This document shows, in pieces, positions 35,106 through 43,796 of a DNA stretch of 64,000 nt. The notes under the pieces are model-generated. The model was given only the letters and a program-made list of their open reading frames with translations. It was not told where the DNA came from and searched no databases. The number at the start of each line of letters is the position of its first letter. The first letter of the stretch is position 1. The DNA is taken from contig NZ_JAQMYP010000005.1 in assembly GCF_028369295.1 (NCBI RefSeq), positions 62,001 to 126,000 of the forward strand, given 5' to 3'. This stretch comes from Streptomyces sp. HD. GTDB lineage: Bacteria > Actinomycetota > Actinomycetes > Streptomycetales > Streptomycetaceae. The position numbers and the translations under genes are program-made.

Positions 35106-35777
35106 TCAGCTGCTGCGGGTGAAGACCTCGCCCCGGGTGGCGCCGGTGGTGCAGAGCTTCTTCTCGTCGGCCGTCATCTTGCGGGACTTGACCACGACCG
35201 CGCTGTGCTTGCCGTCCGTGCCGTTCGGGGCGGGGCCGGTGATCACGTCGGGCACGAACCAGTAGTAGTGGCCCCACTTGGGGTCGTCGTAGTGGGTCTG
35301 CCAGGTGCCGGATATCCGCTGCATCACCTGGGCGCGGGAGATCCAGCCCACCTCGCCCGGCTGGACGTTCACGGTGAAGGAGCTCGTCTCCGTGTGGGAG
35401 CTCTGCCATGTGTAGTTGTACGTCGCGGTCACACTGGCGGTGATGATCCCTTCGATCCCGCCACCGACGGTCACCGATCCGCCCACCGAGTGGGAGGAGC
35501 CCACGGTGTCGGCCCATGACATGGACTGGGAGGCGGGCGAGGCGGTGCAGTTGAAGAGCAGCTCCGAGACCTGACGGGGCTCACCGAGGTAAGCCTTGCC
35601 GAGCTCGGGGGAGTTGAAGCTGCACTTGCCTTCGCCGGAAGCGCAGTCGGCCACGATCTGCTCTGCGGTGGGCTGGTCGTCGGCCACGGCGGGCACGGCC
35701 ACCGCGACCATCCCGAACGCCGTCGCCGCCAGAACCAGGGTGCGGCCGCCGTACCGCAGTGCGCGGTTCCTTGTCAT
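35106..35777 (-). CDS. Secreted protein resembling aerolysin/ETX-MTX2-type beta pore formers
   Basis: 223 residues from ATG 35777, GAGAGG upstream. A signal peptide ends near AVPAVADD. The mature protein has four cysteines and a central ~100-residue tract of alternating polar Ser/Thr and small hydrophobic residues (SHSVGGSVTVGGGIEGIITA, then TATYNYTWQSSHTETSSFTV). This is the amphipathic strand pattern of the aerolysin/ETX-MTX2 insertion region. A Trp/Tyr-rich segment, WGHYYWFVPDV, comes after it. The assignment rests on pattern only. The gene is single and convergent with glgC, with no immunity-like partner. Confidence 0.6.
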   Translation of the reverse strand: MTRNRALRYGGRTLVLAATAFGMVAVAVPAVADDQPTAEQIVADCASGEGKCSFNSPELGKAYLGEPRQVSELLFNCTASPASQSMSWADTVGSSHSVGGSVTVGGGIEGIITASVTATYNYTWQSSHTETSSFTVNVQPGEVGWISRAQVMQRISGTWQTHYDDPKWGHYYWFVPDVITGPAPNGTDGKHSAVVVKSRKMTADEKKLCTTGATRGEVFTRSS

Positions 35778-35962
35778 GGGTGTTGCCTCTCGTGGTGGGG
35801 GGTGCTCATGAGGCTCACGTATGGGACGGCCGAGCTACACCAAGAAATCGCAAAGTTGCACTTGATTCCTGAATTGATGAACCGTCAAATGTCATTCCAG
35901 CGGCGCCAGTTGGCCCTGGACGGGCGAAGGAATCCGTGCTGTTATGCCAACTACTGTCCATG

Positions 35963-35972
35963 ACAACGTTGT
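35963..35972. promoter_or_regulatory. AACGTT-centred operator candidate
   Basis: ACAACGTTGT is a perfect 10-bp palindrome (within TGACAACGTTGTTATG) 13 bp before the GH2 start and next to its GGAGG site. AACGTT-centred dyads are typical LacI-family operators; repression of the glycosidase by sugar status is inferred. Confidence 0.5.
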
Positions 35973-35984
35973 TATGGAGGCTCT

Positions 35985-38609
35985 GTGCGCACAAAACGCC
36001 TCAGAAACAGACTCGTGCTCCTCCTTGCCGGTGTCCTCGGCCTCGCGGGCCTGACCGCGACCCCCGCCCCGGCCGCAGCGGACGACCCCGTTCAGATCCA
36101 CGGATTGAAGGGCGAGTACTACACCCAGTCAGCCCCCGGCGCCTTCGACTTCCACGAGCTCAAGGCGACCGCCTTCGACCCCCGCCTCGACTTCGACGAC
36201 CTGGAGCCGCGTCTGGCCTTCGCCGCGGGCCGTTCGGACGACGTCAGTGTCCGCTGGACCGGAAGGATCGTGCCGGAGAAGACCGGCCCGCACACCTTCT
36301 CGGTCATCGGCGACAACGGCTTCCGCCTCTGGATCGATGGAAGGCTCGCCATCGACCACTGGGTCGACGACTGGGACCGCGAGCAGACCGCCGCGCCCGT
36401 CGAGTTGACCGCCGGCACCGCCCATGACATCAAGGTCGAGTACTTCGAGCACTACGGCGGCTCCAACCTCCACCTGCGCTGGACCGAGCCCGGCGGCACC
36501 AAGGAGCCCGTCCCGCAGTCCGCGTTCCGCCTCCCGGACGGCTTCGACTACGACGGCGCCATCGCGGCCACGGTCCTCGCGGACGGCCGTACGCTCAAGC
36601 TCGACTTCGCCCGTGACCTCGCCGCGCCCCCGGCCGATGTCACCGATCACCTGGACGCGGTGGTCGGCGGCGCCAAGTGGCCGCTCGGGTCGGCCGAGCC
36701 GGACCCGGCCGACCCCAAGGCCCTCCTCGTCGCGCTCAAGGAGCCCGTGGTCGGCAACAGGACCGGGACGGCACGCGGCACGGCCGACATCCGCTACGAC
36801 GGTGCGGGCGGCCTGACCACCACCGATGGCAACGTTGTCAAGGCCTTCTGGAGCAGCGGCCCCAACCGGTCGACCCACGAGCTGCGCACCAGGTGGGCCG
36901 ACGAGGTGGGCCCGGGCAACGCCCACCCCGAGTACCCGCGCCCGCAGCTGACCCGGGACACCTGGCGCAACCTCAACGGGCGCTGGCAGTTCGCGGCCGC
37001 CGAGGTGGGGGAGCGGCCCCCGGTCGGCAAGACCCTGCCCGAGCGGATCCTCGTCCCGTACCCGGTCGAGTCCCAGCTCTCCGGCCTCCAGCGCCATGAG
37101 GACCGGATGTGGTACCGCCGCACCTTCACGGTCCCGGCAGAGTGGCGCATCGGCTCCGGCAAGCGCCTCGGGCTCAACTTCGGCGCCGTCGACTGGCGGA
37201 CCGAGGTGTACGTCAACGGCACCAAGGTCACCGAGCACACGGGCGGTTACGACAGGTTCGGCGCCGACATCACCGACGCGCTGAAGCCCGGCCACACCCA
37301 GGAGCTGATCGTCGGCGTGTACGACCCGACCGACGCGGCGAACGGCGAGAACCCGCCCCTCGGCAAGCAGCGCCTGGACCCGAGCGGCATCTGGTACACC
37401 CCGTCCTCCGGCATCTGGCAGACGGTGTGGATGGAGCCGGTCGCCCCCGACCACGTGGACGGGCTCAAGCTCACCCCCGACGTCGACGCGGGCACGCTCA
37501 CCGTCGAGCCGCAGGGCGTGCGCGACGGCGTACCCGTCACGGCGACGGCGTACGACGGACGGCGCAAGGTCGCCACCGTGACCGGCCGCACCGGCCGGCC
37601 ACTGGCCCTGACCATCCGTGATCCGCACCTGTGGTCGCCCGACGATCCCTTCCTGTACGACCTGAGGGTCACCGTCGGCGCCGACCGCGTCGGCAGCTAC
37701 TTCGGCATGCGCTCCATCGCCGTCGAGAAGATCGACGGGGTGCCGCGCACCGTCCTCAACGGTGCGCCGATCTTCATGATGGCCACCCTCGACCAGGGCT
37801 TCTGGCCCGACGGCCTGCACACCGCACCGACCGACGAGGCCCTCGCGTACGACCTGCGGGCGCACAAGGAACTCGGCTTCAACGCCGTGCGCAAGCACAT
37901 CAAGGTCGAGCCGGACCGCTGGTTCTACTGGGCGGACCGGCTGGGCCTGCTGGTGTGGCAGGACATGCCCGCGATGACCGCCGGGGTGAATCCGGGCGCC
38001 CAGGCCCGCGCCCAGTACGAGCACGAGATGAAGCAGATGATCGACGAGCACATCAGCAGTCCGTCGGTGATCATGTGGGTTACGTTCAACGAGGGCTGGG
38101 GGCAGTACGACATCGGTCGTATCGCCGATCAGGCGAAGGCATGGGATCCGAGTCGGCTGGTCAACAACCAGTCCGGGCTGAACCTCGGCGCCGACGGCGG
38201 CGCCGGCGACATCATGGACGAGCACGGCTATCCGAGCCCCGCCCTGCCACCCCGCCCCGACGGCGAACGGGCACTGGTCAGCGGCGAGTACGGCGGCCTC
38301 GGCCTCGCGGTGCCCGGCCACGCCTGGTCGGTGCAGCAGTCGTACGTCGACGTCGACCCGGCGACCTACACCGACGGCTATCTGGCCAGGCTCGACGAGG
38401 TGCGTGCCCTGGTCTGCCGGGGCAGCAACGGCGCCGTGTACACGCAGATCGCGGACGTCGAGGGGGAGCTGAACGGCTTCCTGACCTACGACCGGGCCGT
38501 ACTGAAACCGGACACGGCACGGCTCCAAGCCGCGCACGAGGCGTTGATCCGTGACGCCTCCCGGGTGACTCCCACGGGATGCCCGGCGCCGCAACCTGTG
38601 GTGAAGTGA
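35985..38609 (+). CDS. Secreted PA14-GH2 glycoside hydrolase
   Basis: 874 residues from GTG 35985 after GGAGG. Signal peptide (LVLLLAGVLGLAGLTATPAPA), then a PA14 carbohydrate-binding-like domain (about 40-190: GLKGEYYTQ, DNGFRLWIDGRLAIDHW). A GH2 sugar-binding domain starts near 325 (WRNLNGRWQFA), then Ig-like and TIM-barrel domains with acid/base Glu703 (TFNEGWGQYD) and nucleophile Glu768 (SGEYGG). Substrate class (beta-galactoside, -glucuronide or -mannoside) is not clear from motifs. Strongly exported; it is single and ends in a terminator. Confidence 0.88.
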   Translation: MRTKRLRNRLVLLLAGVLGLAGLTATPAPAAADDPVQIHGLKGEYYTQSAPGAFDFHELKATAFDPRLDFDDLEPRLAFAAGRSDDVSVRWTGRIVPEKTGPHTFSVIGDNGFRLWIDGRLAIDHWVDDWDREQTAAPVELTAGTAHDIKVEYFEHYGGSNLHLRWTEPGGTKEPVPQSAFRLPDGFDYDGAIAATVLADGRTLKLDFARDLAAPPADVTDHLDAVVGGAKWPLGSAEPDPADPKALLVALKEPVVGNRTGTARGTADIRYDGAGGLTTTDGNVVKAFWSSGPNRSTHELRTRWADEVGPGNAHPEYPRPQLTRDTWRNLNGRWQFAAAEVGERPPVGKTLPERILVPYPVESQLSGLQRHEDRMWYRRTFTVPAEWRIGSGKRLGLNFGAVDWRTEVYVNGTKVTEHTGGYDRFGADITDALKPGHTQELIVGVYDPTDAANGENPPLGKQRLDPSGIWYTPSSGIWQTVWMEPVAPDHVDGLKLTPDVDAGTLTVEPQGVRDGVPVTATAYDGRRKVATVTGRTGRPLALTIRDPHLWSPDDPFLYDLRVTVGADRVGSYFGMRSIAVEKIDGVPRTVLNGAPIFMMATLDQGFWPDGLHTAPTDEALAYDLRAHKELGFNAVRKHIKVEPDRWFYWADRLGLLVWQDMPAMTAGVNPGAQARAQYEHEMKQMIDEHISSPSVIMWVTFNEGWGQYDIGRIADQAKAWDPSRLVNNQSGLNLGADGGAGDIMDEHGYPSPALPPRPDGERALVSGEYGGLGLAVPGHAWSVQQSYVDVDPATYTDGYLARLDEVRALVCRGSNGAVYTQIADVEGELNGFLTYDRAVLKPDTARLQAAHEALIRDASRVTPTGCPAPQPVVK

Positions 38610-38625
38610 CCTCATATGCACCATG

Positions 38626-38656
38626 AGTCCCGTCCCTCTCGCGAGGGGCGGGACTT
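38626..38656 (+). terminator. Intrinsic terminator after PA14-GH2
   Basis: AGTCCCGTCCCTC (38626-38638) pairs with GAGGGGCGGGACT (38643-38655) over 13 bp with one G-T mismatch and a 4-nt loop, followed by TTAATCT. Confidence 0.85.
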
Positions 38657-38754
38657 AATCTGCTGTTAACTGTGCGTAGCTTGATCGTACTTGACCGTAA
38701 TCGAACAAGGGCGATTGACTGCTGCTCCACCCGTCGTCGACGCGAGGCAAGCCA

Positions 38755-40092
38755 TTGACGTCTGACCTGCTCGCACCACTCGACCTGGCGTTCTGGAACA
38801 TCGAGTCCGCCGAACACCCCATGCACCTGGGCGCGCTCGGGGTGTTCACGGCGCACTCGCCCACCGCGGGCGCCCACGCCGCCGACCTGCTCGCCGCGCG
38901 AGCCGCAGCCGTTCCGGGACTGCGGATGCGCATCCGCGACGCGTGGCAGCCGAGCGCCCTGCTGCAGCCGTTCTCGTTCGGCGGAGCGGCCCGCGAGCCC
39001 GCCCCCGACTTCGATCCCCTCGACCACGTCCGGCTGCACGCCCCCACCGCCGACTTCCAGGCGTTGGCGGGCCGGCTCATGGAGCGCCCGCTGGAGCGCG
39101 GCCGGCCCCCGTGGGAGGCGCATGTGCTGCCGGGCGAGGACGGGGTGTCGTTCGCGGTGCTGTTCAAGTTCCACCACGCCCTGGCCGACGGACTGCGCGC
39201 GCTTACGCTCGCCGCCGCCGTCCTGGACCCCATGGACATGCCCGCCCGCAAACCCCGCCCCGAGGCGCCCGCGCGCAGCCTGCTGCCCGATGTGCGCAGG
39301 CTGCCGGGACTGGTGCGCGGCGCCCTGTCCGACGTGGGCCGGGCCCTGGACATCGGCGCCTCCGTCGCCGTGTCGACCCTCGGGGTGCGCTCGTCGTCCG
39401 CGCTGACCGCCGAGCCGAGCGGCACCCGCCGTACCGCCGGAGTCGTCGTCGACATCGACGATGTGCACGTGATCCGCAAGGCCGTCGGCGGCACCGTCAA
39501 CGACGTCCTCATCGCGGTCGTCGCCGGCGCCCTGCGCCGCTGGCTGGACGAGCGCGGCGACGGCAGCGAGGGCGTCGCGCCGCGCGCCCTGATCCCCGTC
39601 TCCAAGCGCCGTCCGCGCACCGCGCACCCACAGGGCAACCGGCTCTCCGGCTACTTGATACGGCTCCCGGTGGACGACCCCGACCCGCTGCGCCGCCTCG
39701 GCACGGTCCGTGCCGCCATGGACCGGAACAAGGACGCCGGCCCCAACCGGGGCGCGGGCGCCGTCGCCCTGCTCGCCGACCACGTCCCGGCGCTCGGGCA
39801 CCGGCTCGGCGGACCGCTGGTCTGCGGGGCCGCCCGGCTCTGGTTCGACATCCTCGTGACCAGCGTCCCGCTGCCCGGCATCGCCCTGAAGCTCGGCGGC
39901 CACCCCGTCACCGAGGTCTACCCCTTCGCCCCGCTGGCCCGCGGCCAGTCCCTGGCGATCGCGATCTCGACGTACCGGGGGCGCGTCCACTACGGGCTCG
40001 TCGCCGACGCCGAGGCCGTACCGGACCTCGATGTGCTCGCCAAGGCCGTGTCCGAGGAGGTGTCGGAGCTGATCACCGCCTGCGCCCCCTGA
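38755..40092 (+). CDS. Wax ester synthase/diacylglycerol acyltransferase (WS/DGAT)
   Basis: 445 residues from TTG 38755 (TSDLLAPLDLAFWNIESAEHPMH), with GAGG upstream. The catalytic motif HHxxxDG is present as HHALADG (His140-His141), and the C-terminal NVPLPG-like block reads TSVPLPGIALKL. The membrane-associated enzyme esterifies acyl-CoA to diacylglycerol, making the storage triacylglycerol typical of Streptomyces. Expression probably rises late in growth, but no regulatory site was identified. Confidence 0.92.
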   Translation: MTSDLLAPLDLAFWNIESAEHPMHLGALGVFTAHSPTAGAHAADLLAARAAAVPGLRMRIRDAWQPSALLQPFSFGGAAREPAPDFDPLDHVRLHAPTADFQALAGRLMERPLERGRPPWEAHVLPGEDGVSFAVLFKFHHALADGLRALTLAAAVLDPMDMPARKPRPEAPARSLLPDVRRLPGLVRGALSDVGRALDIGASVAVSTLGVRSSSALTAEPSGTRRTAGVVVDIDDVHVIRKAVGGTVNDVLIAVVAGALRRWLDERGDGSEGVAPRALIPVSKRRPRTAHPQGNRLSGYLIRLPVDDPDPLRRLGTVRAAMDRNKDAGPNRGAGAVALLADHVPALGHRLGGPLVCGAARLWFDILVTSVPLPGIALKLGGHPVTEVYPFAPLARGQSLAIAISTYRGRVHYGLVADAEAVPDLDVLAKAVSEEVSELITACAP

Positions 40093-40212
40093 TCGCCGCC
40101 CCGGGGCCCGCTTCGCCGGTTTTTGGAGGAGTGGCCCGGCGCTCCGTACAATTCCCCGTTCGAAAGCGAGCGCGACCGGAGCGCCGCGGGTGATCAGGGA
40201 ACGGCAGCGGCG

Positions 40213-41733
40213 ATGACGGTGACAGAGGACGGCGCGACGGCGACCACGGCGGACGCCGTGCACGAGCCCGGTGACGAGATCGTGTACGGCCCCGGCATCG
40301 ACCCCGAGCGGCTCGCGGTGTGCCTGAGCGTCCTGGACGAGCTCGACAAGCTGGAGGTCGACCACCCCGACGCCATCGCCGTGCGCCGGGCCACCGCCGG
40401 CATCTACCGCACCGTCAAGCAGCGCCGCCGCCAGGAGCGCCGGGCCGCCAAGACCGCCCACGACAAGGCGGTCACGGAGGCCACCGCGACCGGCTCCGCC
40501 CAGCGCATCGACGACGAGACCGAGGGCATCCTCCCGTCGTCGGCCACGGAGGAAGGCAGGATCGCGGGGATACTCCAGCGCCCCCGCTCCTGCTACACCT
40601 GCAAGACCCGGTTCGTCGAGGTCGACTACTTCTACCACCAGCTGTGTCCCGACTGCGCCCGCCTGAACCGCGGCAAGCGCGACGCCCGCGCCGACCTCAC
40701 CGGCAAGCGCGCCCTGCTCACCGGCGGCCGCGCCAAGATCGGCATGTACATCGCGCTGAGGCTGCTGCGCGACGGCGCGCACACGACGATCACCACGCGC
40801 TTCCCCAAGGACGCCATCCGCCGCTTCAAGGCCATGGACGACTCCGCGGACTGGATGCACCGCCTGGAGGTCGTCGGCATCGACCTGCGCGACCCGGCCC
40901 AGGCCGTGGCCCTCGCCGAGCAGGTCGCCGAGGCGGGCCCGCTCGACATCCTCATCAACAACGCGACGCAGACCGTACGCCGCCTGCCGTCCGCCTACGC
41001 CGCCCTGGTCGAGGGCGAGAGCGCCCCGTTGCCCGCCGGTGAGCTCCCCGCCCACCACGTCATCGGCGCCTTCAACTCCGGCGCGGTCGACGGCCTCGCC
41101 GCGCTGCCGCTGGGCACCAGCGGCCTCGACGCCCAGAAGGTCGCCGACCTCGCCCTGGTCGCGGGCAACGCCAGCGTCGCCCGGCACCTCGACGGCACCG
41201 CCATCGACGCGGGCGGGCTCGTGCCGGACGTCGTCGAGTCCAACACCTGGGTGCAGACCATCGACCAGATCTCCCCGGTGGAGCTCCTGGAGACCCAGCT
41301 CTGCAACTACACCTCGCCGTTCATCCTGATCAGCGCGCTGCGCCCGGCCATGGCCGACGCCGCGAAGAAGGCGGCGAGCGGGCGGGCGTACGTCGTGAAC
41401 GTCTCCGCGATGGAGGGCGTCTTCGGCCGCGGCTACAAGGGCGCGGGCCATCCGAACACCAACGCCGCCAAGGCCGCAATGAACATGGTCACGCGCACCA
41501 GCGCGCAGGAGATGTTCCAGACCGACGGCATCCTGATGACGTCGGTCGACACCGGCTGGATCACGGACGAGCGTCCGCACTTCGACAAGCTCCGCCTCGC
41601 CGAGGAGGGGTTCCATGCGCCGCTTGATCTGGTGGACGGGGCGGCGCGGGTGTACGACCCGGTCGTGCGAGGTGAGGCCGGGGAGGACGTGTACGGGGTC
41701 TTTCTGAAGGACTACGCGCCGGGTAAGTGGTAG
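40213..41733 (+). CDS. Zinc-ribbon-SDR fusion protein
   Basis: 506 residues from ATG 40213. An N-terminal ~120-residue charged helical part is followed by a zinc ribbon, Cys127-x2-Cys130-x14-Cys145-x2-Cys148. A Rossmann domain of the short-chain dehydrogenase superfamily follows (KRALLTGGRAKIGMYIALRLL, LDILINNATQTVRR). The SDR part keeps the Ser (VNVSAMEG), but the usual Tyr of YxxxK is Thr (TNAAK), so ordinary SDR chemistry is doubtful. A long insert lies between the NNA motif and the catalytic region. Function unknown; the fusion seems a defined actinobacterial family, possibly a nucleotide sensor rather than an enzyme. Confidence 0.8.
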   Translation: MTVTEDGATATTADAVHEPGDEIVYGPGIDPERLAVCLSVLDELDKLEVDHPDAIAVRRATAGIYRTVKQRRRQERRAAKTAHDKAVTEATATGSAQRIDDETEGILPSSATEEGRIAGILQRPRSCYTCKTRFVEVDYFYHQLCPDCARLNRGKRDARADLTGKRALLTGGRAKIGMYIALRLLRDGAHTTITTRFPKDAIRRFKAMDDSADWMHRLEVVGIDLRDPAQAVALAEQVAEAGPLDILINNATQTVRRLPSAYAALVEGESAPLPAGELPAHHVIGAFNSGAVDGLAALPLGTSGLDAQKVADLALVAGNASVARHLDGTAIDAGGLVPDVVESNTWVQTIDQISPVELLETQLCNYTSPFILISALRPAMADAAKKAASGRAYVVNVSAMEGVFGRGYKGAGHPNTNAAKAAMNMVTRTSAQEMFQTDGILMTSVDTGWITDERPHFDKLRLAEEGFHAPLDLVDGAARVYDPVVRGEAGEDVYGVFLKDYAPGKW

Positions 41734-41760
41734 GCGGGTCGGTGGTGCGTCCGCGGGTTC

Positions 41761-41793
41761 GTCGTGGCTGGTCGCGCAGTTCCCCGCGCCCCT
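41761..41793. repeat. Streptomyces extragenic repeat (GGGGCGCGGGGAACTGCGCG type)
   Basis: The minus strand reads GGGGCGCGGGGAACTGCGCG followed by ACCAGCCACGAC. I recognise this as a short sequence recurring many times between genes in Streptomyces genomes. It sits between two convergent SDR genes and touches the TAG stop of the downstream one. Confidence 0.7.
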
Positions 41794-42619
41794 AGGGCGT
41801 TGCGGTACCGCGCGATCGTAGACGCTCGTGGATTGCGTATCCCGTGGCCGTCCCTGCCGCCCGCACCCGCGTCCCCCCGTCCACCAGCAGATCCGCCCCC
41901 GTCACCCACTCCGCCGCGTCCGACGCCAGCCACACCACGGCCCGGGCCACGTCCTCCGGCTCCCCGATCCGCCCGAGCGGCATCCCCGCGGCCAGCTCGT
42001 CCTCGCCCGGCTCCCACACGAACCGTGCCATCTCGGTGCGGACCAGACCGGGGGAGACCGAGTTGACCCGGACCCTCGGGGCCAGTTCGCCCGCGAGCTG
42101 CTGGGTCAGATGGAGGAGGGCCGCCTTGCTGGTGCCGTAGGCCCCGACGTGGGGGCCCACGTGCGCGGCGCCCTCCGTGCAGACGTTGACGACCGTGCCG
42201 CCGTGCTCGCGCATCCAGGCCCGCCAGGCGCACTGCACAAGCCGTAGCGGGGCCTCGACATTCGTGGTGAAGGCATCGCGCCAGGCCGTCGGATCGACGT
42301 CCATGAGGGGGCCGTACGGCTGGTTGGTCGCCGCGTTGTTCACGATCACGTCGACCCGGCCGAACTCGCGCAAGGTGAGGTCCACCACCGCCCGCAGATG
42401 ATCAGGGTCGGCCACGCTCCCGGCCACCCCCACGCCACCCAGCTCGGCGGCCGTCCGCCGCACCTCCTCCGCGTCCCGCGCGGTCACGCACACCCGTACC
42501 CCGGCCGCGGCCAGTTGCCGGGCGACGGCGTGGCCGATGCCGCGGGTGGCGCCGGTGACGACGGCGCACCTGCCCTTGAGTCCGGCGTCCCTGCCCTGAA
42601 GACCGTACGGCGACGTCAT
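41792..42619 (-). CDS. SDR family oxidoreductase
   Basis: 275 residues from ATG 42619. Classical short-chain dehydrogenase: cofactor motif TGATRGIG, VIVNNAATN, and active-site YGTSK. The residue 13 before the catalytic Tyr, normally Ser, is Thr in NVCTEGA, a tolerated change in some members. The C-terminal DDDLAAG-type dimer region ends WVTGADLLVDGGTRV. Substrate unknown. It lies 25 bp behind the HD-domain gene on the same strand and is probably co-transcribed; its ATG lacks a ribosome site. Confidence 0.88.
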   Translation of the reverse strand: MTSPYGLQGRDAGLKGRCAVVTGATRGIGHAVARQLAAAGVRVCVTARDAEEVRRTAAELGGVGVAGSVADPDHLRAVVDLTLREFGRVDVIVNNAATNQPYGPLMDVDPTAWRDAFTTNVEAPLRLVQCAWRAWMREHGGTVVNVCTEGAAHVGPHVGAYGTSKAALLHLTQQLAGELAPRVRVNSVSPGLVRTEMARFVWEPGEDELAAGMPLGRIGEPEDVARAVVWLASDAAEWVTGADLLVDGGTRVRAAGTATGYAIHERLRSRGTATP

Positions 42620-42644
42620 CGCCGTACGGTCTCATGACGGGTCG

Positions 42645-43094
42645 TCAGTTGACAGCCCCGAGGGGCGAGTTCCTGGACGCCACCAGCTCCAGTACCGCCC
42701 GCCAGTCCTCCAGGACCCCCGCGTCGAACTCGGCGCTGCGGCCCTCCTCGTCGGCCTGGTGCAGGCGGAGCAGGTCGTCGTCGGCGGATTCCGGGGCCCG
42801 GTGGTGGTGCCGGACGAGGCGGGAGACCCGTTCGCCGAGGAGGGGGCGCACCGCGTCCGCCGCGCGGTCGGGGTGGCGGCTCGCCTCGCCGGGGTGCAGC
42901 AGCGGGCCGATGGCATGAACGAGCCCCGCGACCTGGAGTTCCTTGTCGGCGGGGCGGGCTCGGCGCAGCAGTGCGGCTGTCTGCAGCGCGTGTTGGTGCA
43001 GATCGACTCGGGTGCTCGCGAGACCCGGGGCGTCCCGGGTGCCGCGGCAGGCGTACAGCAGATCCATCAGCTCTTCGACACTGCGCAGCTCCAT
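42645..43094 (-). CDS. HD-domain protein with degenerate metal site
   Basis: 149 residues from ATG 43094, GGAGGA upstream. The helical HD-like fold begins LMDLLYACRGTRD and VDLHQHALQTAAL. The signature His-Asp is replaced by His60-Ala61 (GLVHAIG), a GAC-to-GCC type change at 42912-42914, while the later His cluster VRHHHRAPES remains. HD proteins of this group (HD oxygenases/phosphohydrolases near PhnZ and inositol oxygenase) need that Asp for the di-metal site, so activity is doubtful. It may be non-enzymatic or decaying. Confidence 0.7.
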   Translation of the reverse strand: MELRSVEELMDLLYACRGTRDAPGLASTRVDLHQHALQTAALLRRARPADKELQVAGLVHAIGPLLHPGEASRHPDRAADAVRPLLGERVSRLVRHHHRAPESADDDLLRLHQADEEGRSAEFDAGVLEDWRAVLELVASRNSPLGAVN

Positions 43095-43568
43095 GCGTCA
43101 GTCCTCCCGCCGGACAAGCCGTTGCGGTCCGCCAGCAGATCATGGCCTCCTTGCGAATCGGCCAACGGGACTTGAACTGCGCGGCGTACGCAGGCCGCGT
43201 GTCGGACAGGGAGATGATGTTGAGCCGAACGAGTGACTGGCAAACCTCGCATTCCGTTACAAACGCGTGAACAACGGGTTGGTCGAGTGCCGTTTGATTC
43301 CGGATAGTTACAGGTTGTTTCCAGCCCCATCGAGCGGGGGGCTGCTCATTTGGTTAATCTGTAGCGGACGGACAGCAAAACCGGGTCCCAACCCACACCC
43401 ATGGTCCGTCCCGGGACAAGCCGGTGCACAACGGCCTGCTTGCACACCAGTTACCGGCGCCACCGCGTCCGAGCCGACTTTGAGTAAGACCCGAGCGGGC
43501 GTCAGGTACCGGACCGCAGACTGGGCCGGCCCCGCCCCGAGGGTGATCCGACACAGAAGGAGTGCGCG
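43095..43568. other. Intergenic region, AT-richer centre
   Basis: 474 bp between the HD-domain gene and the small gene at 43569. Bases about 43260-43380 are clearly less GC-rich than the surroundings and contain TTGATT/TAGTTA and TTGGTTAATC words suitable for promoters. No convincing ORF, tRNA or hairpin was found. It probably carries divergent promoters. Confidence 0.5.
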
Positions 43569-43742
43569 GTGACACCTGAGAAGACGAATCGCGAACAGCG
43601 CCCCAAGGAAGGCACGGAGCGCTCGGGGCGCCGGTCCAAGGAGATCGGCAGTCTCGATGTGTGGGCCAGGTCCGCCCCCATCCGCCTGGCGGGCTACGAG
43701 GACGACCTCGCCGAGCCCCACATCCTGCCCAGCGTCGACTGA
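43569..43742 (+). CDS. Small hypothetical protein (57 aa)
   Basis: GTG 43569 follows an excellent AGAAGGAG ribosome site. The 57-residue product starts with a basic hydrophilic half (TPEKTNREQRPKEGTERSGR) and ends with SLDVWARSAPIRLAGYEDDL and AEPHILPSVD, which looks conserved rather than random. There is no membrane segment. It is too short for many gene callers. It could be a small regulator or interaction peptide; nothing links it to a known family, and no RiPP-modifying enzymes are adjacent. Confidence 0.7.
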   Translation: MTPEKTNREQRPKEGTERSGRRSKEIGSLDVWARSAPIRLAGYEDDLAEPHILPSVD

Positions 43743-43796
43743 CGGGGCGGAACCCTTCGCGATCGCCGACCGCATGGGCGTGCGAGACTCACGCCC

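Noticed and set aside
41791..41800. CCTAGGGCG at the SDR stop resembles the IS island end
   Set aside because: Similarity ends after nine bases; no terminal repeat follows, so it is chance.
43267..43572. 101-codon frame before the small gene
   Set aside because: No ribosome site, no recognisable composition, and it overlaps the real start of the 57-residue gene.
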